DNA from: Alkalihalobacterium sp048323755
Lineage (GTDB): Bacteria; Bacillota; Bacilli; Bacillales; Bacillaceae_F
Length of the DNA stretch: 64,000 nt
NCBI RefSeq assembly: GCF_048323755.1
Contig: NZ_JBLWFS010000021.1
Location: forward strand, 1 to 64,000
Direction of reading: 5' to 3'
The notes beneath the pieces were generated by a model. The model saw only the letters and a list, made by a program, of their open reading frames with translations. It was not told where the DNA came from and did not search any database. Positions 17,043 to 25,899 of this stretch are shown here, in pieces. Positions within the stretch are counted from its first letter, which is position 1; each line of letters opens with the position of its first letter. The position numbers and the translations under genes were made by a program.

Positions 17043-18365
17043 TCAACTTAACGTAACATTTTTTTCTCTATAATCAAGATCATCAATAAGTGTCTTAACA
17101 AAATTATATTCTACTTTACGAATATAACATTTCATTGCCAATAATGTATTAATTTTATAAGCCTTTATACTATCAAACTCATCGTTATTCTCAATATTTA
17201 CTTTCCCTATATATTTTATAGCCACTTCATCACTTGTCGGAAATAAAAAGGCATTTTCTACCTTTTTGATACACTTCGTTTGTTTCTTTATTATGGGATC
17301 GTTTGGCTTGAAATTTTCTGATTTAATATGATTAAAAATTGTTGAAGCATAAAACAATTGTTTTACAACATCATGCCATCCAGGTAAATTCATATCAGTA
17401 TTGTAATACTTAGCATCCAAGACATACATTTTCTGTTTATTTAAAAACATTATATCTGGCCGTTGCGGTTTCACAGCAGCATTACTTTCAATTTCCCATT
17501 TAAGTCTTGGAATTGTCTGTCTTAACTTTTTATACTGATTTTTAAATATTTGACTACAAATAGCTTCCCAAACTAAATAAAAATATGGTGTAGCCAGTAC
17601 TTCAAGTTTTGCTTCATTGTTTATAAGCTCAATTCCTGATAAAAAGTCTTTAATTAATTGAATAACAATTAGCTCCCTCTCTACAAAAGTACTATTTAAC
17701 TCCATTTGTAGAAAGTTCACAGCATATCTAATATCACAAGGCATCTCAATTTTTGCTAATTCTAAGGGTATTCCAAGTAACCAACCATACTTCTCAACAC
17801 TTTTATAGACACAATACTCGTGTAGTTTAATTAGTAAATTCTGCCGATCCCTAACCGTCTTTCTTGAAACAGTCTCTGTATAAATAACAGACTTTCCAGT
17901 AAAGAGTGGATTTTTCTTGTTAATTGTTGTTGACCAATTTGTATTTCCATTATATTTTTCAGAAGTTATTCTCATTTCCTTCATGAGTAAACCATTATTT
18001 ATATAATCATTGATTAGACTGTAAGCAGTAATGATACTTTCAGTATTACCTCCATTATTTCCACCTAATAAGTTTACTTCCTCTAGAGATAAATGGGCAC
18101 TATTTTTGTACTTGATTAACACCGATAATAGTATCTGAATGTTTTCTTTTAGATCTTTCTCCGCCTTCGGAATTTTATAACTTTTAGGAAAAATAATAAT
18201 AAATGTATTGTTATAAATTAATAGCCCCGTTACTTTAAACTTAATCTTATTTCCTACTAAACTACATATCTCTCTATTTAACATCTGATTGACAAATTCA
18301 CTTGGAAAGATATTTTTATACTCTTTAAATTCAACGAAGGTATTCAATACTGGTTTTAGTTCCAT
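17043..18365 (-). CDS. LlaJI-family restriction endonuclease subunit
   Basis: A 440-residue protein of the McrC-like LlaJI/YdjA family. The catalytic PD-(D/E)XK site is visible as RPDIMFL near residue 300 and VLDAKYY near residue 314, and the downstream Gln-containing helix (VVKQLFYAS) fits the fold. Family members act with a McrB-like NTPase as the nuclease half of a 5-methylcytosine-linked restriction system. The gene begins about 30 bases after the McrB-like gene in the same operon and ends at a strong terminator. The ATG at 18365 is preceded by a modest ribosome binding site (CCATGGTGGGATGAG). Confidence 0.88.
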   Translation of the reverse strand: MELKPVLNTFVEFKEYKNIFPSEFVNQMLNREICSLVGNKIKFKVTGLLIYNNTFIIIFPKSYKIPKAEKDLKENIQILLSVLIKYKNSAHLSLEEVNLLGGNNGGNTESIITAYSLINDYINNGLLMKEMRITSEKYNGNTNWSTTINKKNPLFTGKSVIYTETVSRKTVRDRQNLLIKLHEYCVYKSVEKYGWLLGIPLELAKIEMPCDIRYAVNFLQMELNSTFVERELIVIQLIKDFLSGIELINNEAKLEVLATPYFYLVWEAICSQIFKNQYKKLRQTIPRLKWEIESNAAVKPQRPDIMFLNKQKMYVLDAKYYNTDMNLPGWHDVVKQLFYASTIFNHIKSENFKPNDPIIKKQTKCIKKVENAFLFPTSDEVAIKYIGKVNIENNDEFDSIKAYKINTLLAMKCYIRKVEYNFVKTLIDDLDYREKNVTLS

Positions 18366-18394
18366 TAACTCATCCCACCATGGTTACCGATTTT

Positions 18395-20032
18395 TCACTC
18401 TACACCTATATCCTCCTGTATTAATTCCACTTCTTCCTCTAGTGCTTCCACTTCTTGTTCTAATAATTCTTCTAAATCACTCTTAATTTCTAATACATCT
18501 AAATTATTATAATAAGCTGAAACTAGTTCTGAGTAAGTTCTAATTCCTTCACTAAATAATTCCGTTCTCTTATACCTTGCAACATCGTCCCAAAGATATA
18601 TCAACAGTTTTGAAGCAAAACTACTAGTATCTCCAATTTCTTCTGGGCTAATAAAATATGGTCCTATAAGACGGTCTTCGTTTACATCTAAGTTTTTTAG
18701 CTTGTTGTTTATTGCAGTCAATAATATTCTCCATTTATAATCCACACCAGCATATCTCACTAAACTATTTTCATGGGAAAAGCCACTTTCCTTTATTGCC
18801 ATGTATTTAAACTTCCAACGTCTTTTAAAAGCTGAATCAAGTACGTACACACCTTGATCAGCACTATTCATTGTTGCAACAATATTCATATTTCTTGGGA
18901 TAAATAACCCTTCTTCAAAAATAAATCTAACGTTTTGAATAGAACTTAAATAATTTTTTAGGTCCTCATTTGGGCTTATCTTATATTGACTTCTTCCATC
19001 GCTTTTCCGGTCTAACAATTGAAATATATCTCCAAAAACACTTGGTGCATTGGCCCTATTAACTTCTTCAATAAGTAAAGTGTACTTACTTTCTGGATTT
19101 AGAACTGCTTTTATTAATACATTTATAAATGGACCAGCAACATATTGATAGTCTATGACCGGCTCACCTCGTTGAAATTCATCCCCATTTATTCTATAAA
19201 GTTGCATAGGTTCAGCAACTCCCATGTTTAAGGAAATCGGTTTGTACAATGGGACTGGTTTATAACTGCCTACAAAGTCATAATAAGAATACTCTGAATG
19301 AAACACTACCCGTGTTGTATTAGAAAAATTATCTTCCAAGTATCTACTTTTGCCAGTTCCAGGTGCTCCATACACAATTAGATTTTCACCAGCAGTATTT
19401 GTGTTATTACGAAACTCTTGTTCTTGTAACCTTAACGCACTTTCTAATAATTGATCATTAGATGCCATATAAAACACAATGTAAGCGACATAGGATTGAC
19501 TCACATTTACAAGACCTAGGAGGTGAAGTATAGGTGATACATGAAAGTCTGTTCTATCGACTGTTTTGCTACCGTACCACCACTCATAATCTGTAATAAA
19601 TCTGCATAGATATTCTGCACTTTGTTCTTCTTCTTCGAAAAAATTATAAATTGCCTCTTTAATTTCAGGGAATTGTTGATCAATATCTTTACCTTTAAGG
19701 GACTTAATTTTATCCCAGAATCCTGTTATTGAATAATTATCTATCTGTGAAATTTGCTCTAATTTTTCCTTATATTTAATAAGCTCCATAGTATAATCAA
19801 CGACAAATGTTGAAATGTAAAACCATTGATTAGGACAAAAGATTTTATTACCAGAACTAATACTAATCTCTGCCGAATGATCTAAATACCGTATTTCTGC
19901 ATTTCTACTTTCTAAGACACTAGCAAATAATTCTTTAAAATCTCTAGTAAGCTTAAAATCCTCATTTATAAATTGAGTTCGATAATTCTCTCTTGAGCTA
20001 TTCGCTAATTCATTTAAGTCTCTAAGAATCAT
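18395..20032 (-). CDS. McrB-like AAA+ restriction ATPase (LlaJI R1 / YdiS-like)
   Basis: A 545-residue protein with an N-terminal recognition region (1-200) and a McrB-type AAA+ domain. Walker A is YGAPGTGKSRYLEDN near residue 221, Walker B LLIEEVNRANAPSVFGD near 316, and the McrB hallmark NIVATMNSADQGVYVLD near 385 is followed by FKRRW. It should power translocation and cleavage by the downstream LlaJI-type nuclease. The two correspond to the ATPase-nuclease pairs of LlaJI and BsuMI. The GGAGGTT ribosome binding site lies before the ATG at 20032. The C-terminus is highly acidic. Confidence 0.88.
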   Translation of the reverse strand: MILRDLNELANSSRENYRTQFINEDFKLTRDFKELFASVLESRNAEIRYLDHSAEISISSGNKIFCPNQWFYISTFVVDYTMELIKYKEKLEQISQIDNYSITGFWDKIKSLKGKDIDQQFPEIKEAIYNFFEEEEQSAEYLCRFITDYEWWYGSKTVDRTDFHVSPILHLLGLVNVSQSYVAYIVFYMASNDQLLESALRLQEQEFRNNTNTAGENLIVYGAPGTGKSRYLEDNFSNTTRVVFHSEYSYYDFVGSYKPVPLYKPISLNMGVAEPMQLYRINGDEFQRGEPVIDYQYVAGPFINVLIKAVLNPESKYTLLIEEVNRANAPSVFGDIFQLLDRKSDGRSQYKISPNEDLKNYLSSIQNVRFIFEEGLFIPRNMNIVATMNSADQGVYVLDSAFKRRWKFKYMAIKESGFSHENSLVRYAGVDYKWRILLTAINNKLKNLDVNEDRLIGPYFISPEEIGDTSSFASKLLIYLWDDVARYKRTELFSEGIRTYSELVSAYYNNLDVLEIKSDLEELLEQEVEALEEEVELIQEDIGVE

Positions 20033-20213
20033 AATAACCTCCAGAACATATATAGTTATATTTACTTATATAGTAGACAGATTAAACTACTAATATACTA
20101 TTCCTTCCATTATATCTATATATTAGCATGATTGACAGACGAATAGATGTTTGGTATTGTTGTGTCAATAAGAGGACAATCATACCTCAAAAATACACAT
20201 ATGGGGTGCTAGA
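20033..20213. promoter_or_regulatory. Divergent promoter region between restriction and modification genes
   Basis: A 181-base AT-rich spacer between the restriction operon (minus) and the methyltransferase gene (plus). It holds several TATATA-type words, including TATAGTTATATTTACTTATA near 20050 and ATTATATCTATATATTAG near 20110, which could serve as -10 elements and binding sites. The methyltransferase carries its own helix-turn-helix, so it may repress from here. Confidence 0.45.
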
Positions 20214-21383
20214 ATGAAAATATCTTTACAAATAAAATCAAAGCGAGAAAGATTAAATATGACTCAAAAGGAATTTGCTGATGCACTAGGCATGGGTAAA
20301 AACGGTGATCGTACAATACGAAGGTGGGAAAATGAAGAGACTGAACCTTCACCAATTGAACTTCAAGCCATTCTTAATTTCCCTGAAGAACCACCCTTCC
20401 CAGCTCCTGAAAACCCTAAATTTAAAATGATAGATCTATTCGCTGGAATTGGTGGAATAAGACTAGCATTTCAAAATCAAGGAGGTAAATCTGTTTTCGC
20501 ATCTGAATGGGATAAATTTGCATGTAAGACATACCGAGCCAACTTTGGAGAAGTTCCTGAAGGAGATATTACCTTAATTGATGTAAACTCTATCCCAGAA
20601 CACGATATTCTTTTAGCAGGATTTCCGTGTCAACCATTTTCCCAAGCTGGGTTAAGAAAAGGCTTTGAGGATACACGGGGCACATTATTTTTCCATATTG
20701 CAAAAATATTAGAAACTAAGCGACCGAAAGCTTTTTTACTAGAAAACGTAAAACAGTTACGCGGTCATAATAAAGGACAAACATTAGAAAAAATTAAACA
20801 AGTACTAGATGAATTAGGTTATACTCTTCATATCAAAGTGCTAAGAGCAGCAGACTTCGGTGTTCCCCAAAATCGAGAACGTATTTTCATTGTGGGATTT
20901 CATAACTCCATTAATGGGCCAGAAATTCCATTCCAATTTCCAAAACCTACTAATATACAAACGCGAGTAGGTTCAATTCTAGAAGAAAAAGTTAACGAAA
21001 AATACACTATATCAGATAGACTTTATCAAGGTCACCTTAGAAGAAAAGAAGAACACAAAAAGAAAGGTAATGGGTTTGGATTTTCACTTTTTAATGCTGA
21101 TAGTCCGTATACGAATACCATTAGTGCTAGATACTATAAAGATGGCAGTGAGATCCTTATAGAACAAAAAGGAAATAACCCTAGGAAATTGACTCCTAAA
21201 GAATGCGCTAGATTACAAGGTTTTCCAAAAGAATTCATCATCCCTGTATCTGATACACAAGCATATAGACAATTTGGTAACTCTGTAACCGTTCCAGTTG
21301 TAGAGTTGATAGCAAAAAACATGGTATCGGTAATAGAACCATACCTTCAAAGTGAAAGAAATAAATTAGAAGTATTGAATTAA
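20214..21383 (+). CDS. DNA (cytosine-5) methyltransferase with N-terminal XRE domain
   Basis: A 389-residue protein. Residues 1-55 are an XRE-type helix-turn-helix (MKISLQIKSKRERLNMTQKE, IRRWENEETEPSP). The rest has the ordered C5-methyltransferase motifs: I FAGIGGIRLAF, IV GFPCQPFSQAG with the catalytic Cys, VI ENVKQL, VIII QNRERIFIVGF and X NSVTVPVV. It methylates cytosine at a specific site and protects host DNA from the divergent LlaJI-type enzyme. It could also serve the adjacent DrmAB system, because DISARM class 2 carries a C5-methyltransferase. An N-terminal HTH in such enzymes is often used for autoregulation. The ATG at 20214 has a GGGGTG site upstream. Confidence 0.92.
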   Translation: MKISLQIKSKRERLNMTQKEFADALGMGKNGDRTIRRWENEETEPSPIELQAILNFPEEPPFPAPENPKFKMIDLFAGIGGIRLAFQNQGGKSVFASEWDKFACKTYRANFGEVPEGDITLIDVNSIPEHDILLAGFPCQPFSQAGLRKGFEDTRGTLFFHIAKILETKRPKAFLLENVKQLRGHNKGQTLEKIKQVLDELGYTLHIKVLRAADFGVPQNRERIFIVGFHNSINGPEIPFQFPKPTNIQTRVGSILEEKVNEKYTISDRLYQGHLRRKEEHKKKGNGFGFSLFNADSPYTNTISARYYKDGSEILIEQKGNNPRKLTPKECARLQGFPKEFIIPVSDTQAYRQFGNSVTVPVVELIAKNMVSVIEPYLQSERNKLEVLN

Positions 21384-21389
21384 AAAAGG

Positions 21390-21428
21390 GAAGGAATAAA
21401 CCTTGGATCTAGGTTTATCCTTCTCTTT
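21390..21428. terminator. Bidirectional terminator between convergent genes
   Basis: AAGGAATAAACCT and AGGTTTATCCTT form a long stem around TGGATCT, with A-rich and T-rich flanks. It fits exactly between the methyltransferase stop and the stop of the sigma-domain gene on the opposite strand. Confidence 0.85.
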
Positions 21429-21432
21429 TATT

Positions 21433-24183
21433 TTAATCCTCTAAATAGGTAGCTAGATCATTTTTTATTGCTGATTTAAGTAAAATTGCTAGTGCGTTTT
21501 TTATAATTTGTCTTACCCTTTCCCGAGTAAGGTTATATTTTCTCCCTATTTCCTCAAGTGTATGTTCAATATCGTCCATAAAACCGTATTTCATCATCAC
21601 CATTTCACGTTCACGATTATCCAATTGATTTAATAACTTCTCTAATTCTAATCGAAGGTCCTTTTGATCATAGCTAAACTCTAATAAACTTCCCCATAAC
21701 AAATCTGAGTCTTCTTCAAAATCCAAATAAGATCGTTGATATTTCAGTTTTATATTATTATCATAATAATATTTGAATGTTTTTTCATCTATTAATTCAG
21801 CAGCATACCAAGGAATTAACAGTTGATTATCAATTTGTTCCCATTTGTTCTTCTGCTTTCTTAAGTACATTGAAAATTGTTCAAATGTCACGTAGTCTTG
21901 TCGTCTTAAAAAAGCATTAAGTTCAATACCATTACCTAACCCAGCATCCAGACATTCTTCTTTTGTAGGAAAACGTCCTTTTAGTAACAAAGTATCATTA
22001 ACCAGTTTCTCCCAACCTCTAATTTTTTCAACCATATGCGCAGGCTGCCTAATAAGATTTTGCTGGTCATCAATATATCTAAGAACTTTACTAAGAACCC
22101 ACCTTTTAGAATAATGTGCAAATGAATGAGAACCATCAAATTTTTTTATCGCTTTTAGCAATCCAAAAAAACCCTCTTGAACTAAATCCATTCTATCAAT
22201 GGAATATGTTGCTCTTGATTTAGCGACATTACAAAGCATTTCAGAATAAGCATTTGTAATATTTTCAATTAATTCTTCTTTATTTTTACTCTCTTCTGCT
22301 ACATTTTGAAACCGCACATTTTTCTGTTCATTTGACCATTTGTAAAAAATTGACCAAAGGCTAGGTAATTCATAATCTTCAGTATCATATTCATCAAAGT
22401 TCATTTCAATTAATTTTGATTGATCTTTTGTTGTTTCATTAGAGTTATCAGGATTTTCAGTAAAAAATTTTTTTGCATCTATAGGAACAGCTTCTTCTTC
22501 TCTTTCATTCCACTCTTCTTCGATAACTTCTACTTGTTTATCTTCCTCATCAACATAAAATCTAGATAGCTTTAGAATGTTTAATTTCCAATAACCCTTT
22601 TTATCAACGACTGGTTGGAAACATTCATTTTTACTTAAGAGGTTGTAGACAGTATTTTTGGTGGTTGTTCGAACTTTAGATACTTTGTCGACTAACATTG
22701 TCCAGTGCATTCCAGAAGGGTATGTAGATAATATTTCACAAATGAGGGTAAAAATTGACTTATTAACTTTCCTACTTTCTTCTACTAATCTCCCAATATC
22801 TAAATATCTGGCTTGCTCAGATGCATAACGTTCGTCAATTCCTACTCCATCAACTTTTACTTGGTTTTCTTTTAGCTCAATTCTTAATCTATGTCCTGGC
22901 TCAATCAGGTAATCTGAGAAAAAGTCATAAATACCATTTCCATAAAAATAAAAGCGATTATCTTTTTTTCCCCACCAACAGTCATAGGTAAAACCATCAA
23001 TAATGATTTCAATTTTCCCTTTATTTGTTTCTTTAGCTTTAAAAAAATAACTGATTTCAAACGGTATTTGTAAATAGCCTTTAATTCTCTCAAAATAGGA
23101 AATGATAGAATATCCTATTAGATTATTACTCTTATCGGTTGAATTAATCGAAGTCTCTGTTTCTTTTGATGTATCAATATCTCCTACTAATTTTGAAGTC
23201 CCTTGTATATAATTTTCCTGTTCACTTTGTGCCATAAGTAAATCAAGATTATTAATGGTAGGAACAGAGTTCTTTACCGAATAAGTTGGGTAAATTGTGC
23301 TTTCAATATCAAGTGCTGGTGCGGCTTGATTAAATATCCACCGTCCTTTTGCAATACAGATAAACTCATTATGTAAAGCCAAATACTCCTCGACTGCTGC
23401 ATAATAAATCTTAAATGCTGGATTATTGGCCTTAATATTAAAAATTCCAGGAATAATATCCCTCGTTCTAACTTCATCATTTGAATTTCTAATTTGTTGA
23501 AAAATTATTACACTTGATCTAGCTACTTCTTCCTTTACTTCAACTGGAATAATAATTTCAAAATTTTCCTCATTTTCTTCTTCCAGTTCGATCTGAATAT
23601 GGTTCTTTTTGACAATAAATCGGGTATCAATATGTGGAGCAAAGATAGTATTATACTCATCCAGCTGATACTCTAACCGTACAACGGAGACAATCTCATT
23701 CTGATTTGCTGTCGATAGTCTTATCTTTTGCATATATTCAAAAACAAGGTCGTTTATTAATTCCCATTCCAAAAGCAGCCAGTAACTTCCTACATCAGTA
23801 AATCTAATATCACTATGTAGACCTTGAACAAGCTCATTAGCTTTGATATTATACGAGAATTTTTTAATAAAATCTTCTACTAAAAATGGTTGCTTTAATT
23901 GATGAGCAATTTGATATATTTCATCTAAACGTTGATCAATATTGTATTTAACTCCCCACAAGCCATTTTCATCTTCCTCAAAAAAAGACCTAGGTGCATT
24001 TAGGGCCATACCTACTAATTGATCAATAGGAAGAGAGTTAGAATGTCCACTTGTCCAATTATTATTAACAAAAACCAGTATTTCATGGAAGGGTAGTTTC
24101 CCTTTTGGGCTTTGGAAAAGGGCACGTTTTATTAAACTAACATTACTGTAAACAGGGCCTGATTTTTGACGGACATTCATCAT
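21433..24183 (-). CDS. Giant sigma-70-domain protein of the DrmAB operon
   Basis: About 916 residues and not recognised as a named family. The N-terminus (SLIKRALFQSPKGKLPFHEI to GLWGVK) looks like a HARE/winged-helix domain, as in the RNA polymerase delta subunit; a second winged helix lies near 490-550. The C-terminal third carries sigma-70 region 2 (LVQEGFFGLLKAIKKFDGS, AHYSKRWV; residues 665-710) and region 4 (REREMVMMKYG, TLEEIGRKYNLTRERVRQII; 850-905). An acidic linker sits between. It may recruit RNA polymerase or use the sigma fold to melt and bind DNA. The gene lies 12 bases after drmB and ends the operon. The frame extends to GTG 24189, but AGGAG best fits ATG 24183. It stands where DISARM usually has drmC or drmE. 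Confidence 0.8.
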   Translation of the reverse strand: MMNVRQKSGPVYSNVSLIKRALFQSPKGKLPFHEILVFVNNNWTSGHSNSLPIDQLVGMALNAPRSFFEEDENGLWGVKYNIDQRLDEIYQIAHQLKQPFLVEDFIKKFSYNIKANELVQGLHSDIRFTDVGSYWLLLEWELINDLVFEYMQKIRLSTANQNEIVSVVRLEYQLDEYNTIFAPHIDTRFIVKKNHIQIELEEENEENFEIIIPVEVKEEVARSSVIIFQQIRNSNDEVRTRDIIPGIFNIKANNPAFKIYYAAVEEYLALHNEFICIAKGRWIFNQAAPALDIESTIYPTYSVKNSVPTINNLDLLMAQSEQENYIQGTSKLVGDIDTSKETETSINSTDKSNNLIGYSIISYFERIKGYLQIPFEISYFFKAKETNKGKIEIIIDGFTYDCWWGKKDNRFYFYGNGIYDFFSDYLIEPGHRLRIELKENQVKVDGVGIDERYASEQARYLDIGRLVEESRKVNKSIFTLICEILSTYPSGMHWTMLVDKVSKVRTTTKNTVYNLLSKNECFQPVVDKKGYWKLNILKLSRFYVDEEDKQVEVIEEEWNEREEEAVPIDAKKFFTENPDNSNETTKDQSKLIEMNFDEYDTEDYELPSLWSIFYKWSNEQKNVRFQNVAEESKNKEELIENITNAYSEMLCNVAKSRATYSIDRMDLVQEGFFGLLKAIKKFDGSHSFAHYSKRWVLSKVLRYIDDQQNLIRQPAHMVEKIRGWEKLVNDTLLLKGRFPTKEECLDAGLGNGIELNAFLRRQDYVTFEQFSMYLRKQKNKWEQIDNQLLIPWYAAELIDEKTFKYYYDNNIKLKYQRSYLDFEEDSDLLWGSLLEFSYDQKDLRLELEKLLNQLDNREREMVMMKYGFMDDIEHTLEEIGRKYNLTRERVRQIIKNALAILLKSAIKNDLATYLED

Positions 24184-24201
24184 TCTCACTCCTACTACTT
24201 T

Positions 24202-25899
24202 TTACAAATCAAAAAATCCTATTTCATTTTCTTCTGACTGGAATAAAGATAGACGATCTAACAATCGGTTAGACCACTCACATGATGTTTCAGCAACCAA
24301 CTGACAAGCATGGCAAGCAGCAAGGTTTAAACTATTCTCTACTAAATTTTCACTTTCACTACATAATGGATCTGACGAACAAATTTTTGCTCGATTAATA
24401 GTTTGATGTAATAATTTATTAAACTGATCTTTTCTTCCCTGTTGGATAATTCCACCAAGTGAACCGTCTGAATCTGCAGACGCAGTATACAGTAGAATGC
24501 CACACATATCTGGACTTGCGTAAATTTTTTCTCGTATTGAATTGGATGAATATCCACTTGAAAGTGATAATTCTTGAATTAATGCATGGGACAAAGAATG
24601 TAAAAGAATAAATCGGGGTGAAAATTTATCATCCTCCTCCCAGCCTTTTTCTAGCCTCCAGTCTTGGTACCTTTTCAACAATGATTTATATCTACCATGT
24701 TCATTAACTTTTTCCTCCCATTCCTTTAATGAGTTTTCATTTAATTGAATAAAAATTCCTTCGCCTAACACTTCTACGGCTGGAAGCCAATCTTTATCAG
24801 TATTCGAGAGTTTTGAATAACCCACCTCCGATGTATCGTATGGATCAGGATAATCAATTCGCGTAAAACCTCTTAAAACCCTAACTTCTCGTAACCGGTG
24901 AGCAAGTACAATCCGTTCTACAAATTTTGAAATGGCAGAATGAACTTCTTCTTCCTCAATATGAAAATGCTTTGTTACTTTCTTGGTGTCCTGAAATGCT
25001 TTCCATTCTTCATAATGTATGTCTGTGCCTTTTTGTGACATTCGGTATTGGTCGATAATAGCTTGAAAGATTTTTTTAAGTTCTTGTTCGTTTGCTTCGG
25101 GGAATAATACATCTAAAATCAATTCAACGTTTTCTAATCCTCGCCGGTTAATGTTACTAAGAATTCTATTCCACTGACTACTTACCAACTGCTGTATATC
25201 ATCAGTCCAAGGAGGAATAGATAAAGCACTAATGGTTGATGAAAAATAAACATTGGATGCCCCGCGTTGTAACCCCCTTGCTTTACGATCACATCCTCCA
25301 GATGTCCCTAACCAAGGACTATGTCCTTTACACTCAACATTAATTTTTGAAAAAGCACCTTTTTTTAATGCACCACCTAAATGATTATGGGCGCCACAAC
25401 TACACCGTACAACGATGTCGTCTAATGAGGAGCTTTGTCCTCTGGTAATTAGACGGAGGCTAGGATTGGAGCACACGTCTTCCCCCTTATGACACCATTC
25501 AATCCAAGGAAAATCTTGTATATGTCCATTAGTACAAGATGATATAAAACGGGCAGGGTAAGTAACTACACCTTTTCCTTTACATGAACATACATATTGT
25601 CCTTTTTTATCTTTTTGAAAATCGGCCTTCAATGCTTTACATTCACTACATACTCTATATTTCGGAAATGAAATTGCAGGAATTCCTCCTCTATTTCCAA
25701 ATGAACGTGGTTGACGAAATGATGAAACATTAAGTCGAGTTTGTAACCTCGGTTCTTGAACAATATAATAATCTTCAGGTCGATTGCTCCATTTATCTAG
25801 CCCCATAATCATGACTGAATCACTTCTAAAATCAACAATTGATCCTGGTCCAAATGTTGTAATTAATTGACTAGCTCTTACTCCTCCTGGAGACTTCAT
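24202..25899 (-). CDS. drmB: DISARM protein DrmB (DUF1998)
   Basis: A 565-residue protein opening with VRASQLITTFGPGSIVDF, the usual DrmB start. Several zinc-type cysteine pairs follow (CSECKAL, CSCKGKG and a C..C..C cluster in the middle). The C-terminal DUF1998 signature is visible as LLHSLSHALIQELS, GCILLYTA-like DMCGILLYTASADSDGSLGG and LAACHACQLVAETSCEW. DrmB partners the DrmA helicase; together they form the DNA-binding core that blocks incoming phage DNA. The start overlaps the drmA stop by 4 bases (ATGA type), so translation is coupled. Confidence 0.92.
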   Translation of the reverse strand: MKSPGGVRASQLITTFGPGSIVDFRSDSVMIMGLDKWSNRPEDYYIVQEPRLQTRLNVSSFRQPRSFGNRGGIPAISFPKYRVCSECKALKADFQKDKKGQYVCSCKGKGVVTYPARFISSCTNGHIQDFPWIEWCHKGEDVCSNPSLRLITRGQSSSLDDIVVRCSCGAHNHLGGALKKGAFSKINVECKGHSPWLGTSGGCDRKARGLQRGASNVYFSSTISALSIPPWTDDIQQLVSSQWNRILSNINRRGLENVELILDVLFPEANEQELKKIFQAIIDQYRMSQKGTDIHYEEWKAFQDTKKVTKHFHIEEEEVHSAISKFVERIVLAHRLREVRVLRGFTRIDYPDPYDTSEVGYSKLSNTDKDWLPAVEVLGEGIFIQLNENSLKEWEEKVNEHGRYKSLLKRYQDWRLEKGWEEDDKFSPRFILLHSLSHALIQELSLSSGYSSNSIREKIYASPDMCGILLYTASADSDGSLGGIIQQGRKDQFNKLLHQTINRAKICSSDPLCSESENLVENSLNLAACHACQLVAETSCEWSNRLLDRLSLFQSEENEIGFFDL

